Assembly: GCA_000014925.1 (NCBI GenBank)
Contig: CP000474.1
Location: 1,798,001-1,862,000 of the forward strand
From: Paenarthrobacter aurescens TC1
GTDB taxonomy: Bacteria > Actinomycetota > Actinomycetes > Actinomycetales > Micrococcaceae
Direction of reading: 5' to 3'
Length of the DNA: 64,000 nt
Shown: in pieces, positions 1 through 13,319 of the stretch
Numbering within the stretch: position 1 is the first letter of the stretch
How the letters are laid out: each line of letters starts with the position of its first letter
The notes under the pieces: generated by a model
What the model saw: only the letters and a program-made list of their open reading frames with translations
The model's database searches: none
What the model was told of the DNA's origin: nothing
Program-made: the position numbers and the translations under genes

Positions 1-60
1 GCCCTTGTGGTCATGGTTCTCTCGAATAGATGATGCATGATCGGATGAGAGTCCGGTTTG
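1..60 (+). other. 3' end of the 16S-23S internal transcribed spacer
   Basis: This short stretch lies just before the 23S rRNA. The 16S gene is outside the window. Its last bases (about 60-68, GTGTGTGGT) are complementary to bases just after the 23S (3205-3213), which would form the long processing stem around pre-23S rRNA. No tRNA is visible in the part present. Confidence 0.7.
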
Positions 61-67
61 TGTGTGG

Positions 68-3204
<3,137 letters not shown>

Positions 3205-3351
3205 CCACACAACACACTGCACGCGTCCACTATGTGGTTCCCGAACAACAACCGTTCCAGGAACCAACAACTAAATACACAACACCACAGTTGTAACCAA
3301 AGATTTCCCACCCCCACCCAGAACAACCTGGCACGGGGTTCGGGTAACAGA
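3205..3351 (+). other. 23S-5S spacer
   Basis: A spacer of about 147 bases rich in A and C. The first bases (ACACCACACA) pair with the region just upstream of 23S to close the processing stem. I see no tRNA or gene in it. Confidence 0.7.
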
Positions 3352-3470
3352 GTTACGGCGGTCATAGCGTGGGGGAAACGCCCGGTCCCATTCCGAACCC
3401 GGAAGCTAAGACCCACAGCGCCGATGGTACTGCACCCGGGAGGGTGTGGGAGAGTAGGACACCGCCGGAC
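3352..3470 (+). rRNA. rrf: 5S ribosomal RNA
   Basis: A 119-base 5S rRNA. The 5' strand GTTACGGCGG pairs with the 3' strand CCGCCGGAC to make helix I, and the internal CCGAACCCGGAAGCTAAG segment is typical of 5S. It ends the 16S-23S-5S operon and is followed at once by a strong terminator. Confidence 0.95.
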
Positions 3471-3481
3471 ACAAATTCAGA

Positions 3482-3518
3482 GGAGCCCCGACCACCACGG
3501 TCGGGGCTCCCCGCATTT
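3482..3518 (+). terminator. rRNA operon terminator
   Basis: A perfect 11-bp GC-rich stem (GGAGCCCCGAC / GTCGGGGCTCC) with a seven-base loop, followed by CCGCATTT. It sits 11 bases after 5S and is the expected factor-independent terminator of the rRNA operon. Confidence 0.85.
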
Positions 3519-3795
3519 AACAACCAATTGCTGCCCGACTGCCTGGCAGTAGTAGTGCTTCCCATGCTCGAGCACAGCACTACTGAGAGGTAGTTGGATG
3601 GCTCTGCGCTTGTGAGACTTGCCACGGGACGCCCCAAAGGTGCTTCCGGCGTTCGGTCGCTGTGGTGGGGTCGAATAGAATTGAACCAGATATACGAGTC
3701 GGCAGCTGAGCGCTGCTGGCGGCGTGACAACGAAATAAGGGTTATGAGCGACTACGCACGCGCCAGTGGTCGGCTCGCAACAGGAGGAATCCACC
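3519..3795 (+). other. Leader region of the repeat-protein gene, with a nested dyad
   Basis: There is no convincing gene here. It contains a nested inverted repeat at 3551-3584: the outer arms AGTAGTGCT and AGCACTACT flank an inner palindrome TGCTCGAGCA. The stretch ends with a strong ribosome site (AGGAGGA at 3783-3789). The dyad has no T tract and may be a structured leader RNA or an operator; its role is unknown. Confidence 0.4.
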
Positions 3796-5892
3796 ATGGC
3801 TGAGCACAACGGCGGCAATCGCGGCGGCAATCGCGGAAATTTCGGAGGGAACCGGGACGACCGTGGTTCGTACCGCCCCAACAACAATTCCGGCGGAGAC
3901 CCTCGTGGCTTCCGTTCCAGGGAGAACCGGGACGGCAATGATCGTCCGGCACGTGATGGTGAGCGTCGCCCCTTCAACAATGACCGTGGGGATCGTCCGG
4001 CACGTGACGGTGAACGTCGCTCCTTCGGCGGCGACCGTGATCGGAAGCCCTTTGGCGACCGTAACGATCGTCCGGCACGCGATGGTGAGCGTCGCCCCTT
4101 CAACAACGACCGTAGTGACCGGAAGCCGTTCGGTGATCGTCCTGAGCGTGGACCGCGGAACTTCGATGGCCCGCGCCGCGATGGCGATGACCGCCGCGCA
4201 TTCGGTGGCGACCGTGACCGCAAGCCCTTCGGCGACCGTGGGGATCGTCCGGCACGCGATGGCGAGCGTCGCCCCTTCAACAACGACCGTGGCGACCGCA
4301 AGCCCTTCGGCGACCGTCCTGCCCGTGACGGTGAGCGCCGTTCGTTTGGTGACCGTGGGGATCGTCCGGCACGCGATGGCGAGCGTCGCCCCTTCAACAA
4401 CGACCGTGGCGACCGGAAGCCCTTCGGCGATCGTCCTGAGCGTGGACCGCGGAACTTCGATGGCCCGCGCCGCGATGGCGATGACCGCCGCGCATTCGGT
4501 GGCGACCGTGACCGGAAGCCTTTCGGCGACCGTGGGGATCGTCCGGCACGCGATGGTGAGCGTCGCACCTTCAACAACGACCGTGACCGGAAGCCCTTCG
4601 GCGATCGTCCTGAGCGTGGACCGCGGAACTTCGATGGCCCGCGCCGCGATGGCGATGACCGCCGCGCATTCGGTGGCGACCGTGACCGGAAGCCTTTCGG
4701 CGACCGTGGGGATCGTCCGGCACGCGATGGTGAGCGTCGCACCTTCAACAACGACCGTGACCGGAAGCCCTTCGGCGACCGTGGCGACCGCAAGCCTTTC
4801 GGCGACCGTGACCGCAAGCCTTTCGGCGACCGCCCTGAGCGTGGCGGCGAACGTCGTTCCTTCGGCGGCGACCGCTCCGAGCGTGGCGGCTCGTGGGAAG
4901 AACGTCCGGCCAGGGTGCCGAACGCCAAGGACATCCGCAGCGCCAACCGTCCCGACCGCGAGCGTTCTCCTGAAATTGACGAGGACGTCACGGGCAAGGA
5001 ACTCGACCGCGCCACGGGCCACCAGATCAAGACCCTCGAGGAGCAGAGCGCGGGGTGGGTCGCAAAGCACCTGGTCATGGCCGGACGCTTGATCGACATC
5101 GAGCCCGAGCTCGCCTTCCAGCACGCCCTTGCCGCAAGCCGCCGCGGCGGTCGACTCTCGGCCGTGCGTGAAGCGGTTGGCCTGACTGCTTACGCTGCCG
5201 ATCACTACGGTGAGGCTCTGCGTGAATTCCGCACGTACCGCCGCATCAGTGGCTCCAACGTTCATTTGCCGGTGATGGCTGACTGCGAGCGTGGCCTTGG
5301 CCGCCCTGATCGCGCGTTGGACATGGTCCGCTCTCCCGAAGCCCAGGATCTTGACGCTCCGGGCAAGGTTGAGCTTGCGATCGTGGCCTCGGGTGCTCGT
5401 GCCGATCTCAACCAGTTGGATGCTGCTGTCAGCGAGCTTGAGATCCCGCAGCTGGACATCAACCGGGCATTCTCTTACAGCCCGCGTCTGTTCCGTGCAT
5501 ACGCTGAGGCTTTGAGCGCGGTGGGTCGAACCGAGGAAGCGGACAAGTGGGACCGCCAGGCGCTGGTTGCTGAGAACGCTTTGGGTGTGGGCGATTTTGC
5601 GGAGCCCGAGATTCTTGACCTTGGCTGGGACGAGCAGGAAGAAGCAGCTGCGCGTAAGCCGCGTTTCGAGAAGCCGGCCCCGGACGCCGACGTCGTGAAG
5701 CCTGAGACGGAGACGGTCATCGTTGAGGCGGCAGCTGCTGACGTCGAGCGTGATGACGTTGAGCTTGACGATGCAGAGTCTGATTACTTCGAGTCGGATG
5801 ACGCGGAATCGGACATCGATTCCGCGGAAGAAGACGCAGAGGCAAAAGACGAAGACACCGAGAACGAGGGCTCCGACTCCCAGCATGGCTGA
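3796..5892 (+). CDS. Arg/Asp-rich repeat protein with helical (TPR-like) domain and acidic tail
   Basis: A 698-residue protein of unknown function with three parts. Residues 1-52 are Gly/Asn/Arg rich. Residues about 53-390 are low-complexity repeats of motifs such as DRKPFGDR, DRPARDGERR and GPRNFDGPRRDGDDRRAF, with very high Arg and Asp. Residues about 393-620 form a helical region with Ala-rich, TPR-like periodicity. Residues 636-698 form a strongly acidic tail. The start at 3796 follows AGGAGGA at good spacing; an upstream in-frame GTG at 3766 lacks such a site. The coding DNA holds near-identical 174-bp units. The stop overlaps the next start by 8 bases, so the phosphatase gene is probably translationally coupled. 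By composition it resembles RNA-binding or condensate-forming proteins, but that is inference. Confidence 0.9.
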   Translation: MAEHNGGNRGGNRGNFGGNRDDRGSYRPNNNSGGDPRGFRSRENRDGNDRPARDGERRPFNNDRGDRPARDGERRSFGGDRDRKPFGDRNDRPARDGERRPFNNDRSDRKPFGDRPERGPRNFDGPRRDGDDRRAFGGDRDRKPFGDRGDRPARDGERRPFNNDRGDRKPFGDRPARDGERRSFGDRGDRPARDGERRPFNNDRGDRKPFGDRPERGPRNFDGPRRDGDDRRAFGGDRDRKPFGDRGDRPARDGERRTFNNDRDRKPFGDRPERGPRNFDGPRRDGDDRRAFGGDRDRKPFGDRGDRPARDGERRTFNNDRDRKPFGDRGDRKPFGDRDRKPFGDRPERGGERRSFGGDRSERGGSWEERPARVPNAKDIRSANRPDRERSPEIDEDVTGKELDRATGHQIKTLEEQSAGWVAKHLVMAGRLIDIEPELAFQHALAASRRGGRLSAVREAVGLTAYAADHYGEALREFRTYRRISGSNVHLPVMADCERGLGRPDRALDMVRSPEAQDLDAPGKVELAIVASGARADLNQLDAAVSELEIPQLDINRAFSYSPRLFRAYAEALSAVGRTEEADKWDRQALVAENALGVGDFAEPEILDLGWDEQEEAAARKPRFEKPAPDADVVKPETETVIVEAAAADVERDDVELDDAESDYFESDDAESDIDSAEEDAEAKDEDTENEGSDSQHG
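4141..4782 (+). repeat. Tandem 174-bp repeats inside the repeat-protein gene
   Basis: The segment beginning CCTGAGCGTGGACCGCGG occurs at 4141, 4435 and 4609. The units 4435-4608 and 4609-4782 are each 174 bp (58 codons) and almost identical base for base. The 4141 copy is longer (294 bp to the next) because extra sub-repeats lie inside it. All spacings are multiples of three, so gains and losses of units keep the frame. Confidence 0.9.
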
Positions 5893-6871
5893 TTCACTGA
5901 TCTCACTGTTTGATGCTGTCCTTTCAGATCTGGACGGGGTGGTCTATGCAGGACCCCACGCCATCCCTGGGGCTGTGGAGTCATTGCAGCGTCTCGAAAC
6001 CGTGGGTGTTGGCCTGGGTTATGTGACCAACAATGCCTCCCGCACCCCGGCCCAGGTCGCGGCGCATCTACGTGAGCTTGGCGCGCCGGCTGAGGACCAT
6101 CAAGTGGTCAGTTCCTCCCAGGCAGCAGGGGAGCTTCTGGCTTCCATGCTGCCTGCGGGGGCGCATGTCCTCATCACGGGCAGTGCGGCTTTGGCCCATG
6201 AGATCGAATTGGCGGGCCTCAAACCCGTGCACAGTGCCGCCGAATCCCCGGTTGCCGTTGTCCAGGGGTTCAACCCGGAGATTGGCTGGAAGGATCTCGC
6301 GGAGGCGTCGTATGTTGTGGCCGGGGGAGCCATGTGGTTTGCCACCAACACGGATATGTCCATCCCGCAGGCCCGCGGCATGGCCCCCGGGAATGGAACG
6401 CTGGTTGCCGCTGTGGCGGCCGCCACGGGAAAGACGCCGCTGGTGGCCGGTAAGCCTGAGGCCCCTCTTTTCCACGCAGCGGCCAAACGGCTTAAGGCCG
6501 ACCGTCCGCTGGTTGTGGGCGACCGTCTGGACACCGACATCCTGGGCGGCAACCGTGCAGGATTTGCGACGGCGGCCGTCCTCACCGGAGTGGACACCAC
6601 CCACACCATCATTGCTGCACGAACGGATGAACGTCCGGACTACCTCCTGGCAGACCTGGCGGGCTTGTACACACCGTATCCGGAGGTTGTCAGCGACGCC
6701 GGTATGTTCCGTTGCGGCGCAGCCACTGCAGTTGCCGGGGACGGAATTGTCACGGTGACTGGCCTCGAGGGTGACCTCGACGCGTGGCGGGCGGCATGCG
6801 CGGCGTGGTGGGCAGCTGTTCCGGACACGGACGTGGCGCAAACGCCGCAGCTGGTGTGGCGAAATCACTAG
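5885..6871 (+). CDS. HAD-superfamily IIA sugar/aryl phosphatase (NagD-like)
   Basis: A cytosolic HAD hydrolase of 328 residues. The nucleophile motif is DLDGVVY (Asp15 and Asp17), then VTNNASRTP (motif II), GKPEAPLF (motif III Lys) and GDRLDTDILGGNRAG (motif IV). This pattern and length match the NagD/Rv1692 group, which dephosphorylates small metabolites such as glycerol 3-phosphate or nitrophenyl phosphate; the real substrate here is not known. The start overlaps the upstream stop by 8 bases (ATGGCTGA). It is followed by a small conserved gene and tlyA, as in mycobacteria. Confidence 0.9.
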   Translation: MADSLISLFDAVLSDLDGVVYAGPHAIPGAVESLQRLETVGVGLGYVTNNASRTPAQVAAHLRELGAPAEDHQVVSSSQAAGELLASMLPAGAHVLITGSAALAHEIELAGLKPVHSAAESPVAVVQGFNPEIGWKDLAEASYVVAGGAMWFATNTDMSIPQARGMAPGNGTLVAAVAAATGKTPLVAGKPEAPLFHAAAKRLKADRPLVVGDRLDTDILGGNRAGFATAAVLTGVDTTHTIIAARTDERPDYLLADLAGLYTPYPEVVSDAGMFRCGAATAVAGDGIVTVTGLEGDLDAWRAACAAWWAAVPDTDVAQTPQLVWRNH

Positions 6872-6880
6872 ACTGGTGCG

Positions 6881-7141
6881 ATGACCGAGCCCCAACATTC
6901 CGAATCGGAACATCCCGATCCGGAACGACCTGCAGTTCAGTGGCCTGACACGGCAAGCCCCACGGGGGATCCCTTGGTGGACAAGGCCCTCGGCCTGCTG
7001 GACGGCGTGGCGGAGTCACCCGTACAGGACCATGGGGAGCTGTACACCGGCATCCATGACGCTTTGTTGGAAGCTTTGGATGCCGAACCAGGGCTCCCGG
7101 CGGTCCCACAAAGCACCCCCCGCCCGGAAGGCGACAGCTAA
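6881..7141 (+). CDS. Small conserved hypothetical protein between phosphatase and tlyA
   Basis: An 86-residue acidic, Pro-rich protein. The N-terminal 25 residues look disordered. A helical core follows (DPLVDKALGLLDGVAES and YTGIHDALLEALDAE). A small gene also sits between the NagD-like gene and tlyA in mycobacteria (Rv1693), which supports it being real, but no function is recognised. It starts 9 bases after the phosphatase stop and ends 3 bases before tlyA, inside one operon. Confidence 0.75.
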   Translation: MTEPQHSESEHPDPERPAVQWPDTASPTGDPLVDKALGLLDGVAESPVQDHGELYTGIHDALLEALDAEPGLPAVPQSTPRPEGDS

Positions 7142-7144
7142 CGC

Positions 7145-7957
7145 ATGCCAAGACTTGATCAGGAACTCGTCACCCGCGGGCTGGCGAGGTCTCGTACCCA
7201 TGCCGCCAAGCTCATTAGCGACGGCAAGGTCAGCTCGGGCGGCCACGTTCTCGTCAAAGCTGCCCATCAAGTGGATGCCCGGACGGAATTGGATGTCGAG
7301 GCCCATCTGGAGGACATCTACGCAAGCCGCGCCGGGCACAAGCTGGCCGGCGCGCTGAAGGTGTTTCCCGGCGTCGTGGTTTCCGGTAAGCGGTGTCTCG
7401 ACGCCGGTGCCTCCACGGGCGGTTTCACTGACGTTTTGCTCCGGCAAGGTGCCGCCCAGGTGGTGGCGGTGGACGTGGGGCACGGCCAGCTGGTGCCGCA
7501 CCTTCGGGAGGATCCCAGAGTGGAGGTCCACGAGGGCCTCAACGTCCGGTATATGACGCCGGAGGAGATCGGCGGTCCAGCGAAACTGACTGTGGCCGAT
7601 TTGTCCTTCATTTCGTTGACACTGGTTGTGGGACCACTTGCCCAGTGCACGGAGCCGGGCGGTGATTTGGTCCTCATGGTCAAGCCGCAATTCGAGGTGG
7701 GCAAGGAGCGTCTGAGCCGAACCGGCGTGGTGTCGTCGGAGAATGAACGACGCCGGGCCGTGGCGCAGGTTGCCCGGGCGGCAGTGGATGCCGGCCTTGA
7801 ACTTCAGGACCTCGCACCCAGCCCGCTTCCGGGCCAGGACGGAAATGTTGAATACTTCCTGTGGATGAAGCGCAGGATGTCCACGGCGTTGCCTAAGATC
7901 GAAGAGCGGGACGAGGACGTTGCTGCGTTGATCAAGAAACTCTGGCCGAACCACTAG
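7145..7957 (+). CDS. tlyA: TlyA family rRNA 2'-O-methyltransferase
   Basis: A 270-residue protein with an N-terminal S4 RNA-binding domain (about 1-62, RLDQELVTRGLARSRTHAAK) and an FtsJ-like Rossmann methyltransferase domain. The SAM-binding motif LDAGASTGGFTDVLL lies at about residues 84-98. TlyA enzymes 2'-O-methylate 23S C1920 and, in some species, 16S C1409, and loss gives capreomycin resistance in mycobacteria. The 23S target is also in this window (about 2222). Family assignment is strong; whether this one modifies both rRNAs is not visible. Confidence 0.95.
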   Translation: MPRLDQELVTRGLARSRTHAAKLISDGKVSSGGHVLVKAAHQVDARTELDVEAHLEDIYASRAGHKLAGALKVFPGVVVSGKRCLDAGASTGGFTDVLLRQGAAQVVAVDVGHGQLVPHLREDPRVEVHEGLNVRYMTPEEIGGPAKLTVADLSFISLTLVVGPLAQCTEPGGDLVLMVKPQFEVGKERLSRTGVVSSENERRRAVAQVARAAVDAGLELQDLAPSPLPGQDGNVEYFLWMKRRMSTALPKIEERDEDVAALIKKLWPNH

Positions 7958-7970
7958 AAAGCAGAACCCG

Positions 7971-9011
7971 ATGAGCAGGCGTGTACTTGTCCTTGCCCAC
8001 ACAGGGCGGGAGGAATCGCTCCGCGCAGCGTGGGATGCCTGTACACAACTGCATTCCTCAGGCTTGGTTCCCGTGCTGCAGAAATCCGAACTTGCAGATA
8101 TTGAACGGTTCTTCGGCGCCCTTGATACGCCCATCGAGATCCTCAACGATCACGTCAATCTTGAGGATGTGGAGCTGGTGATGGTCCTCGGCGGCGACGG
8201 CACCATCTTGAGGGCTGCCGAACTGGTGCGCGAGGTGGACGTCCCGCTGTTGGGCGTGAACCTGGGGCATGTGGGCTTCCTGGCGGAAAGTGAGCGCGCC
8301 GATCTGGCCCAGACAGTGGAGTGGATAGCCAGCCGCCAGTACACGGTGGAAGAACGCATGACCATCGATGTCCAGGTGTGGGTCAAGGGTCAGAAGATTT
8401 GGCACACGTGGGCTTTGAATGAGGCTGCCATTGAGAAGGCCAACCGCGAACGCATGTTGGAGGTTGTCACCGAGGTGGACGAGCGTCCTCTGACGTCGTT
8501 CGGCTGCGATGGTGTTGTCCTCGCAACGCCCACGGGTTCCACGGCATACGCTTTCTCTTCAGGCGGGCCCGTGGTGTGGCCGGAGGTCGAAGCTTTGGTC
8601 ATTGTCCCGATTAGTGCCCACGCGCTTTTTGCCAAGCCTTTGGTGGTGTCTCCGCGCTCCAAGTTGGCGGTTGAAATCATGAACCGGACCGAGGCCTTGG
8701 GGGTTCTTTGGTGTGATGGGCGGCGTTCGGTGGACCTCCCGCCGGGAGCACGCGTTGAAGTAACCCGTTCGGCCACCCCGGTGCGGCTCGCACGGACCCA
8801 TAAGACTCCGTTCTCGGCCCGGCTTGTCCGCAAGTTCCAGCTTCCCATCCACGGTTGGCGCGGCCCGGCCCCTCGGAGCGGTGAAGTTCATACCGGTCCC
8901 ATCCCCGTCATCCGGACCTTGTCACCGGCTCCGTTGCCCAGCCCCCGGGACTCCGAGACGTCCCAGGACCTGGGGCACGGTGAGCCATCAGACCCCACGA
9001 ATGCGAAGTGA
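7971..9011 (+). CDS. nadK: NAD kinase
   Basis: A cytosolic enzyme that phosphorylates NAD to NADP using ATP or polyphosphate. The 346-residue protein has the GGDGTILRAAELV motif near residue 70 and NLGHVGFLAE, both typical of NAD kinases, plus TPTGSTAYAFSSGGP. The last 50 residues are Pro/Ser rich and probably disordered. It lies 13 bases after tlyA and 3 bases before recN, giving the actinobacterial order tlyA-nadK-recN. Confidence 0.95.
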   Translation: MSRRVLVLAHTGREESLRAAWDACTQLHSSGLVPVLQKSELADIERFFGALDTPIEILNDHVNLEDVELVMVLGGDGTILRAAELVREVDVPLLGVNLGHVGFLAESERADLAQTVEWIASRQYTVEERMTIDVQVWVKGQKIWHTWALNEAAIEKANRERMLEVVTEVDERPLTSFGCDGVVLATPTGSTAYAFSSGGPVVWPEVEALVIVPISAHALFAKPLVVSPRSKLAVEIMNRTEALGVLWCDGRRSVDLPPGARVEVTRSATPVRLARTHKTPFSARLVRKFQLPIHGWRGPAPRSGEVHTGPIPVIRTLSPAPLPSPRDSETSQDLGHGEPSDPTNAK

Positions 9012-9014
9012 AAC

Positions 9015-10754
9015 ATGCTCGAAGAACTCCGAATCCGTGACCTTGGCGTCATAACCGACGCCGCCCTTCCTCTTGGACCTGGCCTCAGCGTGGTCACCGG
9101 TGAAACCGGTGCGGGCAAGACCATGGTGGTGACCGCCGTCGGGCTTCTTCTCGGTGCCCGTTCGGACGCCGGCGCGGTGCGAAGCGGTGCCAAGTCCGCT
9201 TCGGCCGAGGCTGTTCTTAAGCTCGATCCCGCGCACAGCGCTGTGGAACGCGCCAAGGAGGCAGGCGGCGAGGCAGAAGAGTTCGACGGCGTCGCTGAGC
9301 TCCTGCTTGCCCGCACCGTGGGTGCCGATGGGCGTAGCCGGGCTTATGTTGGCGGGCGCGCGGCACCTGTGGGGGTTCTTGCAGAGCTGGGCGAGAGTTT
9401 GGTGGTGGTCCATGGCCAGTCGGACCAGATCCGGCTCAAGAGTGCCACCGCGCAGCGGCACGCCTTGGACAGATTTGCCGGAGCACCCCTGGCCAAATCT
9501 CTGGGGGAGTACCAGGAGCTGTTCAACCACTGGAAAGCCATCCAGGCCGAACTGGAGACGCTGCGCAGCGAGGCCCGCGAGCGTTTGCGCGAGGCTGAGT
9601 CGCTGGACGCCGACCTCAAGGAAATTGACGAGGTGGATCCCCAACCGGGTGAAGACGAGACACTCAAAGCCGAGGCTGTAAAACTGGCCAACGTTGAAGA
9701 ACTGCGTTTGGCGGCGGCTGCGGCCCATGAGTCCCTCATCGCCGAGGAATTCGGGGACGCCGGCGACGCAACCACCATGGTGGATGCGGCCAAGCGGACC
9801 CTGGAGCATGTGGCTGAGCATGACGAGGAACTTCGTTCCGCAGCAACCCGGCTGGCGGAGGTCGGCTTCCTCCTTAATGACATCGCCGCCGAGCTCTCCA
9901 GTTACCAGGCGGCCTTGGACAGCGAAGGCCCTGAGCGGCTCTCCGAAATCGAGGAACGCCGGGCTTCCCTTGCCAAGCTGATCCGCAAGTATGCCCCGAG
10001 CATTGATGAAGTGCTTGAGTGGGCAGCGACTGCGAGGACCCGCCTTGATGAGTTGCAGGATGACTCCACTCGGATCGAGTCCTTGGACGCCGAGGTCGCT
10101 TCTGCGGAGGCGACCCTGCGCAAGCTGGCGGCGGCCATCACCAAGGCCCGGCTCAAGGCGGCGAAGGACCTCTCAGCCCGGGTCAGTGCCGAGCTGAAGG
10201 CCTTGGCGATGGCTGACGCCACCTTGGTCATCGAGGTGGATGGGAGCGGCGCGTTGGGCCCGTGGGGCACTGATGAAATCGCCTTCCTCCTCCAACCTCA
10301 CTCAGGCGCCCCGGCGAGGCCCCTGGGCAAGGGAGCCTCCGGCGGTGAACTGTCCAGGGTCATGTTGGCGATTGAGGTAGTGCTCGCCGCAGTAGACCCC
10401 GTCCCAACGTTCGTGTTCGATGAGGTGGATGCCGGGGTGGGTGGGCGGGCCGCCGTCGAAATCGGACGCAGGCTGGCAATGCTCGCCCGGCACGTCCAGG
10501 TGCTTGTGGTGACGCACCTGCCGCAGGTGGCTGCCTTCGCGGATCAACATATCCGCGTGACCAAAACTTCCGTGCGCGGCACTGACGGGAAGACAACCAC
10601 CGGCTTCACGTCCAGCGACGTGCAGCTTCTCAGCGACGATGAGCGGGTCAAGGAGCTTGCCCGCATGCTGGCCGGTCAGGAGGACTCCGAGAGCGCGCAG
10701 GCGCACGCCCAGGAATTGCTGGACGACGCAAAGCTCCTGCCGCAGCGCGCCTAG
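9015..10754 (+). CDS. recN: DNA repair protein RecN
   Basis: An SMC-like ATPase that acts in double-strand break repair. The 579-residue protein has Walker A GETGAGKTM near residues 30-38, a central coiled coil (about 155-370, many Glu/Ala/Leu heptads), an ABC signature GGELSRVMLA and Walker B PTFVFDEVDAGVGG. The start is 3 bases after nadK. Mycobacteria have two more genes between recN and pyrG (Rv1697/steA and Rv1698); they are absent here. Confidence 0.96.
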   Translation: MLEELRIRDLGVITDAALPLGPGLSVVTGETGAGKTMVVTAVGLLLGARSDAGAVRSGAKSASAEAVLKLDPAHSAVERAKEAGGEAEEFDGVAELLLARTVGADGRSRAYVGGRAAPVGVLAELGESLVVVHGQSDQIRLKSATAQRHALDRFAGAPLAKSLGEYQELFNHWKAIQAELETLRSEARERLREAESLDADLKEIDEVDPQPGEDETLKAEAVKLANVEELRLAAAAAHESLIAEEFGDAGDATTMVDAAKRTLEHVAEHDEELRSAATRLAEVGFLLNDIAAELSSYQAALDSEGPERLSEIEERRASLAKLIRKYAPSIDEVLEWAATARTRLDELQDDSTRIESLDAEVASAEATLRKLAAAITKARLKAAKDLSARVSAELKALAMADATLVIEVDGSGALGPWGTDEIAFLLQPHSGAPARPLGKGASGGELSRVMLAIEVVLAAVDPVPTFVFDEVDAGVGGRAAVEIGRRLAMLARHVQVLVVTHLPQVAAFADQHIRVTKTSVRGTDGKTTTGFTSSDVQLLSDDERVKELARMLAGQEDSESAQAHAQELLDDAKLLPQRA

Positions 10755-10878
10755 TGCTGCGGGGAGTGCGAGCACAATCACATCAGTGCACTTAATCCCG
10801 CCCGGGTCTTGCTTGGACCGCGGTGGTGAGCAACTATTGACCATTTGGGGAATCCGAACGGACGCTTGGAAGGCGTAA

Positions 10879-12627
<1,749 letters not shown>

Positions 12628-12654
12628 ACGCAAGTACTAGTGAAGGACGGCGCG

Positions 12655-13317
12655 ATGCCCGGTATTTCTGAAACCCCCCGCACATCAAGGCAGGTTTCGG
12701 ACATGCCGAGCCCGCGCCGTCTTTTGTCTACCAGCAAGGTGTACGAAGGCCGCATTTGGGACGTTGTCAGCGACTCGTTCCAACTCAGCGACGGCACGGA
12801 CACCCTGGTTCGTGATTACATCGACCACCCGGGCGCTGTGGCAGTGCTGCCCATGAACGTGGACGGTGAGATTCTGCTGCTGAAGCAGTACCGGCATCCC
12901 GTGGCCATGGATCTGTGGGAGATTCCCGCCGGCCTGCTGGACGTCGAAGGCGAGGATTTCGTGGTGGGCGCGGCCAGGGAGCTGGCAGAGGAAGCCGACC
13001 TGGTGGCCGCTACCTGGAACGTCCTTGTGGACTTCTTCAACTCGCCGGGTTCTTCCAGCGAGGCAGTCCGGATCTATCTGGCACGGGGCCTCAGCGACGT
13101 CCCTGTGGCGGAACGCCACGTCCGCACCGATGAAGAGGCCGAGATTGAACTTCACTGGGTGCCGCTCGACGAAGCCGTGAAGGCAGTGCTGGAAGGCCGG
13201 CTGCACAATCCTTCTGCGGTGCTGGGGATCCTTGCCGCCGCTGCCGCGAAGGCCGATGGTTTCACCAGCCTTCGGCCAGCCAATGCGCCTTGGCCGGCTC
13301 ATCCGAGCCAGCGCTGA
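12655..13317 (+). CDS. Nudix hydrolase, ADP-ribose pyrophosphatase type
   Basis: A 220-residue Nudix protein. The Nudix box is [22 protein letters not shown] (read in parts: G-x5-E-x7-REL-AEE). The preceding [20 protein letters not shown] is typical of ADP-ribose pyrophosphatases, which cleave ADP-ribose to AMP and ribose 5-phosphate. It matches the Rv1700 position between pyrG and xerD. ATG at 12655 is chosen because AAGGACGG precedes it; GTG at 12640 is an in-frame alternative without a ribosome site. Confidence 0.9.
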   Translation: MPGISETPRTSRQVSDMPSPRRLLSTSKVYEGRIWDVVSDSFQLSDGTDTLVRDYIDHPGAVAVLPMNVDGEILLLKQYRHPVAMDLWEIPAGLLDVEGEDFVVGAARELAEEADLVAATWNVLVDFFNSPGSSSEAVRIYLARGLSDVPVAERHVRTDEEAEIELHWVPLDEAVKAVLEGRLHNPSAVLGILAAAAAKADGFTSLRPANAPWPAHPSQR

Positions 13318-13319
13318 GC

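Noticed and set aside
4141..4782. Regular repeats considered as a CRISPR array
   Set aside because: The units are in-frame coding tandem duplications without unique spacers, and no cas genes are near.
3863..5092. A 409-residue frame on the forward strand in another phase
   Set aside because: A repeat-driven shadow that ends where the repeats end.
3477..5099. A 540-residue antisense frame rich in Arg-Ser-Pro repeats, resembling SR proteins
   Set aside because: It is the mirror of the repeat-rich forward gene. Repeats with a period divisible by three keep other frames open; the forward frame has a good ribosome site and a folded domain.
3742..5886. A 714-residue antisense frame over the same gene
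   Set aside because: Same cause; it spans exactly the forward gene and has no proper start context.
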